Source of the DNA: Thinopyrum elongatum
Taxonomy: Eukaryota; Streptophyta; Magnoliopsida; Poales; Poaceae
NCBI GenBank assembly: GCA_011799875.1
Contig: CM022299.1
Span: 211,612,070 to 211,676,069 of the forward strand
Length of the DNA: 64,000 bases
Reading direction: 5' to 3'
Positions 49,691 through 59,608 of this stretch are shown piece by piece. The notes beneath the pieces were generated by a model. The model did not search any database. It worked only from the letters and a program-made list of their open reading frames with translations, and was not told the DNA's origin. Position numbers and translations under genes: made by a program. The first letter of the stretch is position 1; each line of letters opens with the position of its first letter.

Positions 49691-51829
49691 TGGCATGTCA
49701 GAATGGAGGAATTGGACTCTGTTGGACATGGTCTGGTCAATGATGAGTCAGTCAGATTTACCCTTGTCATTTTGGGGACACGCTCTAGAAACTGCAACTT
49801 TCACACTAAACAGGGTACCATCTAAGTCCGTAGATAAGACACCATATGAGATATGGACTACGAAGAGTCACAGTCTGTCTTTTTTGAAAGTTTGGGGATG
49901 TGAAGCATATGTCAAGCGACTCCAGTCGGACAAGCTCACACCCAAATCGGACAAGTGCATATTCATGGGATATCCAAGGGGAACCTTGGGATATTACTTC
50001 TACAACCATGAAGAGGGCAAAGTGTTTGTCGCTCGACATGGAGTTTTCCTTAATAAAGAGTTTCTCAATCGGAAGGCTAGTGGGAGGACGGTCTGACTCA
50101 AAGAAATCCGAGAACCACACGGGGACGTCCCGGTAGGTGATTCTGTCACAATGGAATTAGTTAGGGAACCCGTGGTGGAGTCGACGCCGGTTCCACGGAG
50201 GTCGGAAAGGTTATGCAATATGCATGACTGCAATGTGTTGTTCTTGGAGAACAACGAGCCGACTACATATGCGGAAGCGATGGAGAGCCCTGATTTCGAG
50301 TTATGGCTTGAATCCATGAGATCTGAATTAAAGTCCATGGATGATAATCAAGTTTGGAACTTGGTTGATCTTCCAGATGGCGTTCGAGCCATTGAGTGCA
50401 AGTGGATCTTTAAGAAGAAAACTGATATGGACAGAAATGTCACAGTCCATAAGGCTCGACTTGTCACTAAAGGTTATCGACAAGTTCAAGGAGTTGACTA
50501 TGAAGAGACTTACTCACCGGTAGCGATGCCTAAATCAATTCGGATCATTCTTGCTATAGCAGCATATTTTGACTATGAGATATGGAAGATGGATGTCAAA
50601 ATGGCTTTCCTTAATGGAAATTTAATCGAGGATGTGTATATGACACAACCCGAGGGGTTTGTCAATCCGAAGAAGTCTAGCATGGTATGCAAGCTTCAGA
50701 GATCCATTTATGGATTGAGGCAAGCATCTCGGAATTGGAACATTTGTTTTAATGAAGCGGTCAAAGAGTTTGGCTTCATCAAGACGACTGTGATCATGGT
50801 GTATTCAAAAAGGTTAGTGGGAGCTCAATCGCATTTCTGATCTTATATGAGGATGACATATTATTGATTGGAAATGATGTTCAAATGCTTGAATCTGTCA
50901 AGGACTCATTGAAAAATAGTTTTTCAATGAAGGACTTGGGTGAAGCAGCTTACATTTTGGGAATCAAGATCTATAGGGATAGATCGAGAAAGCTTATTAG
51001 ATTAAGCCAGAGTGCATATATTGACAAGGTGTTGAAGCGGTTCAACATGCAAGATGCCAAGAAGGGTTTCTTGCCCATGTCACATGGCATTAATCTTAGC
51101 AAGACTCAGAGTCCTTCGACTCCTGATGAGCAAAGACGCATGGATGGGATTCCGTATGCTTCGGCTGTTGGGTCCATCATGTATGGTATGGTATGTACTC
51201 ATCCTGATGTTAGCTTTGCTCTCAGTGTGGTGGGCAGATACCAGGCTAATCCAGGTGAGAGTCACTAGACAGTGATTAAGAATATCCTTAAGTACTCTAG
51301 AAGGACTAAGGATATGTTCCTGGTTTATGGAGGTGATGATGAGCTCGTTGTAAAGAGTTACACCGATGCTAGTTTCCAAACTGATAGGGATGATAGTCGA
51401 TCGCAATCTGGGTTTGTGTTCATTCTGAATGGAGGAGCAGTGAGCTGGAGGAGCTCCAAGCAAGTTACGACAGCTGATTCTACAACAAAGGCCGAGTACA
51501 TTGCGGCTTCAGAAGCTGCAAAAGAAGGCGTTTGGGTGAAGAATTTTATTTCTGATCTTGGTGTGGTTGAGAGCGCGTCCAAACGATTGGACCTCTATTG
51601 TGATAATAGTGGTGCCATCGCGCAAGTTAAGGAACCATGGAACCATCATAAAACCCAACACATACTCAGGTGTTTTAACCTTATTCGCGACATTGTCGAA
51701 AGAGGTAATGTAAACATATGCAAGGTACACACGGATGCAAATGTTGCTGATCCATTGATGAAGCCTGTCCCACGGCCGAAGCATGAGGCGCACATGAGCT
51801 CCATGGGCATAAGTTGCCTAAATGATTGA
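49691..51829 (+). pseudogene. copia integrase C-terminus, reverse transcriptase and RNase H
   Basis: The integrase Glu region (RNGMSEWRN) and C-terminal GYYFYNHEEGKVFVARHGVFLNKEF are followed by a stop at 50094. RT blocks are VWNLVDLPDGVRAIECKWIFKKK, YEETYSPVAMPKSIRIILAIAA, MDVKMAFLNG and QRSIYGLRQASRNW. A frameshift lies near 50790, and the catalytic box reads YEDD (50846-50857) where copia has YVDD. A TAG follows at 51267. RNase H covers TDASFQTDRDDSRSQSGFVF, AEYIAASEAAKE and DNSGAIAQ, ending at 51829. It is the degenerate pol of the compound copia element. Confidence 0.85.
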
Positions 51830-51837
51830 CTCTAGTG

Positions 51838-51849
51838 CAAGTGGGAGAT
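51838..51849 (+). other. polypurine tract
   Basis: CAAGTGGGAGAT abuts LTR B. Confidence 0.75.
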
Positions 51850-53233
51850 TGTTGGAGATATGCCCTAGAGGCAGTCATGTGATGATGATATTTCCCTATG
51901 TATTCATGAGTCCTTTGTATTGTCCTTGAACATCATCAATGATATGTATCAATAAGTATGTGACTTGTTTGTGGAACTATGTATTGTATGATGATTGTTC
52001 TAATGGTCCCTAGTTGATAAGGTTATACGGACACATATCCTTGACTAGTATATGAATCGGTTGATGACGATGTTTCACAAGTCATGTGCATGGAGATGCT
52101 AAACCAATAGTATGGAATCACTTATTGTATGATGGGATCGGGGATGGAGATCACCGAGCCGAACAGACCCACTTTGAGATGCAGCGAGATATAGTCATCT
52201 GTTAGTCTCAAGTACAATGTCTATGCCATGTCCTGGACTTGAGGTCCTTGCATGTTCTCGGGATGAGGATCGAATCACTTAGGGTCTATCAAATGCTACT
52301 CCGTAACTGGGTAGTTATAAAGGTAGCTTTCGGGTGAGTCGTGAGACATGCCGCGAGACATGGCGGACCAAGATGGGATTTGCCCCTCCTATATGGAGAG
52401 ATATTCTCTGGGCCTTCTCGAGTGACCAGATTCGGAAAGCATGGCCATGCGACTTGGGTTAAGTGTTAAACCAGTTCGGGAATTTGTATCACGGTTTCGA
52501 GAAGAGAGGTCGATCTATCACAAGGGTGACAAGTACTCGCCTTGAGCTCGACAACAAATATCGTGAGGCAAAAGCAATGTTGCGTATGACACATTGTCGA
52601 GGTTCGTCAAACGACTTTACACACACTTGGGAGTTGGCACATTCTGCTAGGAGCCGCTACCAACTATCGACTTGGTCGTATCCATGTGTACGTGAACCTA
52701 TAGGGTCGCACACTTAAGGGGTTGCAGCCCATTCGGATTGGATCCAAGTGGAAAATGGATGTGGACTCCTAGTGGGCTCAAGTGTTGAGCCCACCTCAGA
52801 GGTCTATATAATGGGGAGTGGGCGCACCACTTAGGGTTGATCTTTTCCACCCTAGACGGCCGTCGCCGCCACTCCCCATGACCATGCCGTGCGACCGGAC
52901 CTTGCAGTCTGCCGCCCGACGATGCACCCCGCATGTGTGGATACCTTGGAGTCATCGCACTTGCGGTGCTCGGACGAACTGTTCGAGGGATCCGCGAAGC
53001 TCCGTTCGTGGGATATCACCGTTCAGGGGTCTTTGCTGTTCACGGGAGATTGGCAACACGAGGAGGAGACGGCCCGAGAGATCGACTACACGCATCACCA
53101 ACTCTACTTCTGCTACGGTGACTGCACGTCTTGTGGTAAACCCGATCTCGTAATCTATTTCCAGCAGCATGATCTTGGGTGCGCGGTAGAATTTTTTATT
53201 TGGCGCTAGCGTAGCGTACCGCATGTTCCAACA
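51850..53233 (+). mobile_element. LTR B of the copia element
   Basis: The most complete LTR: TGTTGGAGATATGCCC.. to ..GCATGTTCCAACA, 1384 bp. It is followed by a primer site instead of target DNA, which shows the array structure. Confidence 0.9.
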
Positions 53234-53234
53234 G

Positions 53235-53653
53235 TGGTATCAGAGCCTCTGCTGTGTGGTGATAGATTCGATGATGTGCATATGAGATATGTAGATCGGT
53301 TCAGGTGCGTGTCGATGAGATCAGCCGCGCACGTCAGTCTTGAAGGTTGGTTTCGTGATCTTGTTTCCGTGATCGTGATGCAGAGGTTGTGACACAAGTT
53401 ACCCCTACCGGTTGGTTTCTGCCGTCGGGGTAGACAGTGAAACATAAATCCGGATGCAGCACGCGAAGATCAATGAGATTGATCGAATCGGAACATAGAT
53501 CAACACAGTGGAAATGTGATTTCCGCAGTGCTGAAATCTGTTGGAGCGGTCTCCGTAAAACGGCTATAACTTTTGCATACGAACTTCGATTTTGCTCCAC
53601 AACCTGTCAAACTAAAGATAACGAAAAGTTGGTTTAGCGGCAAAATTCGGAAC
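53235..53653 (+). mobile_element. second primer site and partial leader
   Basis: TGGTATCAGAGCC (53235-53247) followed by about 400 bp nearly identical to 35331-35740, then an abrupt join to LTR sequence at about 53654. Both partners share CGA at the join, suggesting end-joining at microhomology. Confidence 0.85.
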
Positions 53654-54684
53654 GAGATATAGTCATCTGTTAGTCTCAAGTATAATGTCTATGCCATGTC
53701 CTAGATCTGAGGTCCTCGCATGTTCTCGGGATGAGGATCGACTCACTTAGGGTCTATCAAACGCTACTCCGTAACTGGGTAGTTATAAAGGTAGCTTTCG
53801 GGTGAGTCGTGAGACATGCTGCGAGACATGGCTGACCAAGATGGGATTTTCCCCTCCTATATGGAGAGATATTCTCTGGGCCCTCTCGAGTGATCAGATT
53901 CGGAAAGCATGGCCATGCGACTTTGGTTAAGTGTTAACCCACTTCGGGAATCTGTTTCACGATTTTGAGAAGAGATGTCGATCTATTACAAGGGTGACAG
54001 GTACTCGCCTTGAGCTCGAGAATAAATATCATGAGGCAAAAGGAATGTTGCATATGACACATTGTCGAGGTTCATCAAACGACTTTACGCACACATGGGA
54101 GTTGGCACGTTCTGCTAGGAGGCGGTACCAACTATCGACATGGTCGTGTCCATGTGTATGTGAACCTCTAGGGTTGCACACTTAAGGGGCTGTAGCCCAT
54201 TCAGATTGGATCCGAGTGGAAAATGGATGTGGACTCCTAGTGGGCTCAATTGTTGAGCCCACCTAGGAGGTCTATATAAAGGGGATTGCACGCACCACTT
54301 AGGGTTGATCTTTTCCACCCTAGACAGCCGTCGCCGCCACTCCCCATGACCATGTCATGCGACCAGACCTAGCAGTCCGCCGCCCGATGCTGCACCCCGC
54401 ACGTGTGGATACCTTGGAGGCATCGCACTTGCGGTGCTTGGATGAACTGTTCGAGGGATCCGCGAAGCTCCGTTCGCGGGATATCACCTTTGCGGGAGAT
54501 CGGCAACACGAGGAGGAGACGGCCCGAGAGATCGACTACACGCATCACCAACTCTACTTCCGCTGAGGTGACTACGCATCTAGTGGTAAACCCGATCTCG
54601 TAATCTATTTCCAGTAGCATGATCTTGGGTGCGTGGTTGAAATTTTTTATTTGGCGCTAGCGTAGCATACCGCGTGTTCCAACA
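53654..54684 (+). mobile_element. LTR C, 5'-truncated
   Basis: This lacks roughly the first 340 bp of the LTR. It begins GATATAGTCATCTGTTAGTC and ends GCGTGTTCCAACA, followed by GCCAG. A 20-bp segment near 54488 is missing relative to LTR B. Confidence 0.85.
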
Positions 54685-54689
54685 GCCAG

Positions 54690-56754
54690 GTGTTAGTTCT
54701 TTCGCACAAAGAACACGGAAGAAATAGCTTAGCTCTGCCAGTACTAGCCATTCTTCCTCAGGGATAAAGCCATGCAACATCACCGGCATTACCCGCTCAA
54801 GCCATATGTGCCAATCATGACTCTTGAGACCAAATATTTTCAATTTTTCAAGACTCGCTCCCCTCATTAGATTTGCTCCATACCCATCGGGGAACATCAA
54901 GTACATTTTTGCCCATATGATAATTTCCCTCATAGCTGGCCTTCCAAGATTGAACCATTCCTTTGGCTTCGTCTAGTTCTGCTTTCCTTTAGGTCGTCGC
55001 ATGTTTTGTAACGGTCTATCACATAGAGCCTCCTGATCGACTCTAGCCTTAGGATTATCCTTTGACTTCCCCTCTATGCCGAACAATGTACCAAAAAGGG
55101 CCTCGGTGATATTCTTTTCAGTGTGCATCACGTCGATGTTGTGTGGGCAAAGGAGGTCTTTGAAGTAAGGCATATCCCACAAGCATGTCTTGTGAGTCCA
55201 GACGTGTTCCGAATTATACCCCTTGTAATACCCTGGACGCTCTGGATCAGGCTCGAGAGCGTTTAACTGATCCAGGGTCTGTTGGCCTGTCAACACAAGT
55301 GGTGCAGAGTTTTTGACAACTCTACCTTTGATGAAGTTCTTCTTGTCTTTTCTGAACTTGTGGCGAGGATCCAGGAACTGTCTATGCAAGTCAAAGCAAG
55401 AAAACTTGCGACCCACCTGCAGCCAATGAAACTGAAGAGCTGCCTTGCATGTGGGGCACGGGAACCTTCCATGCACACACCAGCCAATGAATAGCGCATA
55501 CGCCGGCAAGTCATGCATCGAGTACATGTACCAGACATGCATTATGAAGTTTTGTTTGCTAGCGGCGTCGTATGTCTTGAACCCATTATCCCAAGATTCT
55601 TGCAATTCATCCTTAAGCGGTTGCATGTACAAATTCATATTCTTCCCCGGATAGTTGGGCCTTGGAATGATCAACATCAGGAAAATGTTCTTTCTTTGCA
55701 TAATCTGTCCGGGGGGGGGGGGGGGGGGGGGAGATTGACTGGAATGACAAATACAGGCCAACAACTGTATTGGGTTATAGTCAGACCAAACACATTGAAC
55801 CCATCCGTTCTGATGGCGAATCGAGGATGCCTTGGATCTGCCGCTTTTTGCTCATGTAATGCATCGAAGTGCTTCCACGCAGAACCATCCGATGTGTGTA
55901 CCATCATCAGATTCCCATCTGCATCTAGTTCGGTTCTTTTGCCCATTTTGTGCCATGTCATCTGTCTGGCCATCTCTTCGACCATGAAAAGACGTTGAAG
56001 TCTTGGTACAATTGGCATATACCGAAGAACATTAACGGGGATTTTGGTCTGCCTCTTCTCACCCATACCGTTGTCTACCACAACATACCTGGAAGACTTG
56101 CGAATGGGACAATAGTTCAAGTCCACATACTCAAGCCTAAATAAGGCACATCCTTTCTCACAGGCATCTATCTTCTCATAGGGCATCTTAAGTGCATGGA
56201 GGATTTTGTCCGAGTGGTACAGGTTTGCAGGCATTACATGGCCTTTGGGTAGAAAGTGTCCAAATACTGTCATCATCTCATCGTAGCATTCTCTTCCCAA
56301 GTTGAATTGAGCCTTCAGAGCCATTACTTGTGCGATGGCATCTAGCTGACAAAGCTCAGTGTGCTCGTGGAGAGGACGTTTTGAAGACTCCAACATTTCA
56401 TTAAAGGCCTTCGCAGATTCCTCCATCTCATCGTTCGAATCCCAAGCATCATCAAAGTCTTGCACCATGTCTTTGATCCCGGTACCATGCTCGTCGGTGC
56501 TACGATGAACCACCTCAGCTCTGGCACGTTGGGCAGACTCACCATGAAATGTCCACACTGTATAATCTGCAGGTGTTTACCCATTTCACCCTCTGTCCTC
56601 TTTTGAAAGTTGTCGCATGGGACACAGGGGCACCAGGTTTTTCTCTGGCCATTTGCAAATGTGGCTCTCACAAACCCCTAGGTTTTTTTAACCATTCATT
56701 GGTCATGTCTTTCTGACTAGTGTGACCGGTGTACATCCACGCACGATCACTCAT
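54690..56754 (-). pseudogene. CACTA TNP2 transposase, 5' part
   Basis: The start is the ATG 56754 (MSDRAWMYTGHTSQKDMTNEW), the usual beginning of plant TNP2-type transposases. Next come a zinc-finger-like CPCVPCDNF, an acidic segment, a CPIRKSSRYV block, ADPRHPRFAIRTDGFNVFG (catalytic Asp region), CWCVHGRFPCPTCKAA-like and LCPHNIDVMHTEKNITEALFGTL (Transposase_21 core), then GLKSHDWHIWLERVMPVML and ELSYFFRVLCAKELTP at the copia junction. Breaks are a frameshift in an A7 run (about 56680), a small deletion near 56570, and a 21-G tract at 55711. Transposase action is on the TIRs and subterminal repeats. This copy is inactive. Confidence 0.85.
55711..55731. repeat. 21-base G homopolymer in the transposase
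   Basis: An unbroken G21 on the plus strand (C21 on the coding strand) between VIPVNLPP and the following GQIMQRKN text. It shifts the frame. Its true length may be uncertain. Confidence 0.8.
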
Positions 56755-57480
56755 CTTGCCTAGCTACTGGACACACAAGAAATATATATATAATTCAGCA
56801 TATATATTCATCAGTTAATCAAGTTTGTCAGTTTTATTACGTCCGTGCAACCTACACGCTAATAAGTAAAGATAGGTCCTAATCCCACCCAAGTATGTGT
56901 AGATTGGGTTTGTTTTCCCATGCTCTGCTCCGGATCCGACGCAAAATTTCGGCAGCACATCCCCGCTGTTCTCCTGATACATGTCTCGGCAATAAACAGG
57001 GAGGATGTGTACCTGGAGATCAACAGGGAGGCACTAGCGAAATTATGCATCGGATCCGGAGCAGAGCATATGGGAAAATGAACCCAATCTACACATACTT
57101 GGGCTGTCCATGGATAACGTTGGACAATTCGAAAGAATCATGGTTATAAATATGCAAATGCATGCATATTTATACATGTAACCCTTTCGAATGGGAGACG
57201 CATACTGGTCAAGCATACTAATGATTGAAGACACCTATAGCTAGCAAGTTTCATCGGCACGAAGACCAGAACAAAGCAAATAATGAAGGGGGGGAGGAGA
57301 TGTCATTTCTGCTCACCCACGAACGTAGTGGCGGAGCTCGTCGAACACCAGACCCTCGCAGCGACGAAACAACTACACATTTAAATCCAAAGATGAGTAA
57401 CATAGGATTATTGTTTTTTCCGTCAATGTTACTAAATATTTACAATAGGATGCCACCGCCAAGTTGTAAAAAAATGAGGT
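56755..57480 (-). other. CACTA 5' region with a 64-bp-arm inverted repeat
   Basis: Non-coding upstream region of the transposase. It contains a near-perfect inverted repeat with arms 56890-56951 and 57038-57101 (CAAGTATGTGTAGATTGGG.. and its complement) and an 86-bp loop that itself holds shorter inverted words (CACATCC/GGATGTG). The rest shows no coding signal. Confidence 0.75.
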
Positions 57481-57790
57481 ACCCGCTAACCTAAACAACT
57501 GTCATTTATTGTTCCATCGACGCCGAGGCACCCCCTAACCTAAATAGCTGTAATTTAGGGTTCCATAGACGCCGAGGTATGCCCTCACCATAATTGATGT
57601 TATTTAAGGTTCCGTCCACACGGAGGCACCCCTACCCGAAATATATGTCATTCAGCGTTCCGTCGACATCGAGGCACCCCTAACCTATATAGATGTCATT
57701 TAGGCTTTCGTCGACGCCAAGGCACCCCCTAACCTAAATAGCCGTCATTTAGGGTTCCATCGACGCCGAGGAACCCCCTAACCCGCTCGT
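57481..57790. repeat. tandem repeat, about 50-60-bp units
   Basis: Six degenerate units of the form CCCCCTAACCTAAATAG, then GTCATTTAGGGTTCC, then TCGACGCCGAGG, in the CACTA 5' region. Confidence 0.8.
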
Positions 57791-58200
57791 CCCTGGGCGC
57801 CCTCAGGTATGGCGACGCACGGTCGATGGGTCAGCACACCATCTCTTCCGGTTCCGAAGACCTCTCCTCTCTGCCTCTCCGATGCTGCTGCTGATGAGGT
57901 CCGCCGACAGGCCACCCTGGCCCTCTCTTCCCTACCCTCCTCCTCCTCCTCTTCCTTCTCTGCTAGATTCACCACCTGGTCCCCTCCCCTCTTTCCGGCA
58001 GCACCCGGACCGGGGGATTCTCGGCCTGGGCGTCAGCACCGAGACTGGTAGGACCCACTAGCTCCACCATCTATCCCCTCAGCGGCCGGTGATCCTCAAC
58101 CCACGTTCCCGACCCTCGAGCCTAGTTTTGGCCACCGGCGATCCTCGACCCTCGTTCATGACCCTCGACCCACTCGAATCGGGAACTTGGCAACTATGAT
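57791..58200 (+). other. GC-rich gene-like segment in CACTA (possible captured fragment)
   Basis: An ATG frame of 80 codons (57809-58051) has grass-gene-like codon use (GC-rich third positions), a Ser-rich run and no stops, amid DNA that otherwise lacks such frames. I do not recognise the protein. It may be the GC-rich promoter/leader region common in CACTA 5' ends, or a captured host exon. Confidence 0.3.
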
Positions 58201-58235
58201 CCTATCTATCTGGCCTTCCCTAAAAAAACCTAATT

Positions 58236-58516
58236 GATGAAAAAATAGAGGGGGTGGGGGGTGGGGCAGGGGGCTCAGCGAAGGGGGGGTCGGGGCAGAG
58301 GGCGGCGGGGCGCTCGGGCGCCCATAGCAACCCGCGGGGGCGATGGGAATTTGGGGGAGGTGGGCGGCTGGCCGGGGCGGCAAGGCATCGTGGCCGGTGG
58401 GAGGTGGGGGGTCAAGGGCAGCGGGGGCGGTGGGGGTCGGTGGCGGCGACCGTGAGCTGGGCGTCGGGGGGGGGAGAGAGAGAGAAGAGAGAGAGAGGAG
58501 TGGGAGGTGGGGTGGG
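58236..58516. repeat. strongly G-skewed tract
   Basis: About 280 bp very rich in G on the plus strand with many G4-G7 runs, ending in a GAGA repeat (58470-58500). Frames on either strand are low-complexity and not credible genes. Confidence 0.75.
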
Positions 58517-58857
58517 CTGTTAGGGCCGTTAGAAGGGGATTCTTTGCCGTCCGCTAGCAGACAGCAAAGAATCTTTGCCGTCATCTAGCAGATGGCAAAG
58601 AGGTGGGGGTGGGCCGTTCGAGCGTACTGCCTGGCCTAGCCTCCAGTGGACCCCACCCACCTCTTTGCCGTCTACTTTTGGTCACTTTGCCATCAGCTAG
58701 CAGACGGCAACAAACTGGTTGATGGCAAACTGTATGTTTGCCATCAGCCAGTTCTTTGCCGTCTGTTTTCTGTAAGCGGACGGCAAAGACCTTCTTTGCC
58801 GTCAGCTTGCAGACGGCAAAGAACTAGCTAATGGCAAATTCCCTGATTCCAGTAGTG
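58517..58857. repeat. right subterminal repeats and TIR of CACTA
   Basis: At least ten TTTGCCGTCTGC/GACGGCAAAG motifs in both orientations, then the TIR ending CCTGATTCCAGTAGTG at 58857, followed by ACT. Confidence 0.88.
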
Positions 58858-58860
58858 ACT

Positions 58861-59055
58861 TCCTGAACCACCACCTAAACCAATTCGAAAGAAGAGAGGT
58901 ATTCTATTCCTTCGTCCAGAAGATATGCAAGAAGCTAAGAAATATATGAAAGAGAAAGGTACTAAATCTGAAAATGTTAAGAATTTACCACCTATTGAAG
59001 AAATACATGGACTTGACATCCCGACACAGGTCGTAGAGGTAAATTCTCTTTATAG
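58861..59055 (+). pseudogene. gypsy gag, part distal to the CACTA insertion
   Basis: This continues the frame broken at 28310: PEPPPKPIRKKRGILF, then PEDMQEAKKYMKEKGTKSENVKNLPPIEEIHGLDIPTQVVEVNSLYS. Reading across the junction with one ACT removed is seamless. It is cut at about 59055 by another element. Confidence 0.8.
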
Positions 59056-59608
59056 CACTAAAAAAAACACTTCCGTGATGATATGTCTTTCTCACAGAAG
59101 GTCACATTTTCTATCATGCATGTACATCCATGATGATTTTATGCAGAATCAAGACAGTCATACTTGTGATGTCGTAGAAGTGTTCCATGACAATACTCAA
59201 ATTATTATCACGTAAGTGTCCACTTCCATGATGATAAACCACGCGTCATCGAAGTGTTTACGTCAAGGGTAACCGCGTGTAAAATTTTCATTGGCCAAAG
59301 GAACCATGTGTTAGCTCCGCGTTGGGATAGATGTCATACATCCAACGGACAAGACGCGCCTATAATACGTCAACACATGGCACGGCCCAACAAAGGCCCT
59401 TATAGGTTAAAAAGGGCAGCCCGTTTGACTTGGTCAAAAGCTAATAGGTCCGCCCACGGAAAGCCTGTTAACGGCCTATTCGCGTATAGCCCATTTACAG
59501 CCCGCTAACTCACGACCCGTTATGGCCTTTCCGAAATCGGCTCAGCAACGTCATGTGGGCCGTCCAATATAATTTCCAGCCTGTTGTAACTTCCGGTCCA
59601 TGTACGGC
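59056..59608 (+). mobile_element. probable Mutator-like element end
   Basis: Non-coding DNA replacing gag after 59055. It starts near ACACTTCCGTGATGAT, with repeated words GAAGTGTTTACGTCA, CACTTCCATGATGATA and CATCGAAGTGT that resemble long terminal inverted repeats of Triticeae Mutator-like elements. Its other end is not visible, because a gypsy-type LTR interrupts at 59609. Superfamily is uncertain. Confidence 0.35.

Larger units (their letters stand above)
33973..54684 (+). mobile_element. Ty1/copia element with three LTRs (compound)
   Basis: The order is LTR A (33973-35316), leader, gag and pol, LTR B (51850-53233), a second primer site with 400 bp of leader, then LTR C (53654-54684). 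One target duplication brackets the whole array, so the extra leader and LTR arose in place, most simply by unequal exchange between LTRs followed by a deletion fusing leader to LTR C. The LTR start TGTTGGAGATATGCCCTAGAGG and gene order suggest the Angela/WIS/BARE side of copia, but the LTR body differs from those families. Two other elements have inserted in it. Confidence 0.8.
28311..58857 (-). mobile_element. CACTA (En/Spm-type) DNA transposon, 30.5 kb with nested insertions
   Basis: Terminal inverted repeats CACTATAGGAATCAGG (left) and, reverse-complemented, CACTACTGGAATCAGG (right), with a 3-bp ACT duplication and dense TTTGCCGTCTGC/GACGGCAAA subterminal repeats. It encodes on the minus strand a TNP2 transposase (54690-56754 plus 32382-33972) and a Transposase_24 (ptta/En-Spm) gene (29835-32195). 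It sits in the gag of a gypsy element. Removing the 20.7-kb copia array leaves about 9.8 kb, normal for an autonomous CACTA. Both genes contain stops or frameshifts, so the copy is dead unless helped in trans. The TIRs differ by one base in the first 16. Confidence 0.92.

Noticed and set aside
58254..58588. Open frames in the G-rich CACTA tract
   Set aside because: Gly/Arg-only text on one strand and Pro-only on the other, caused by base skew.
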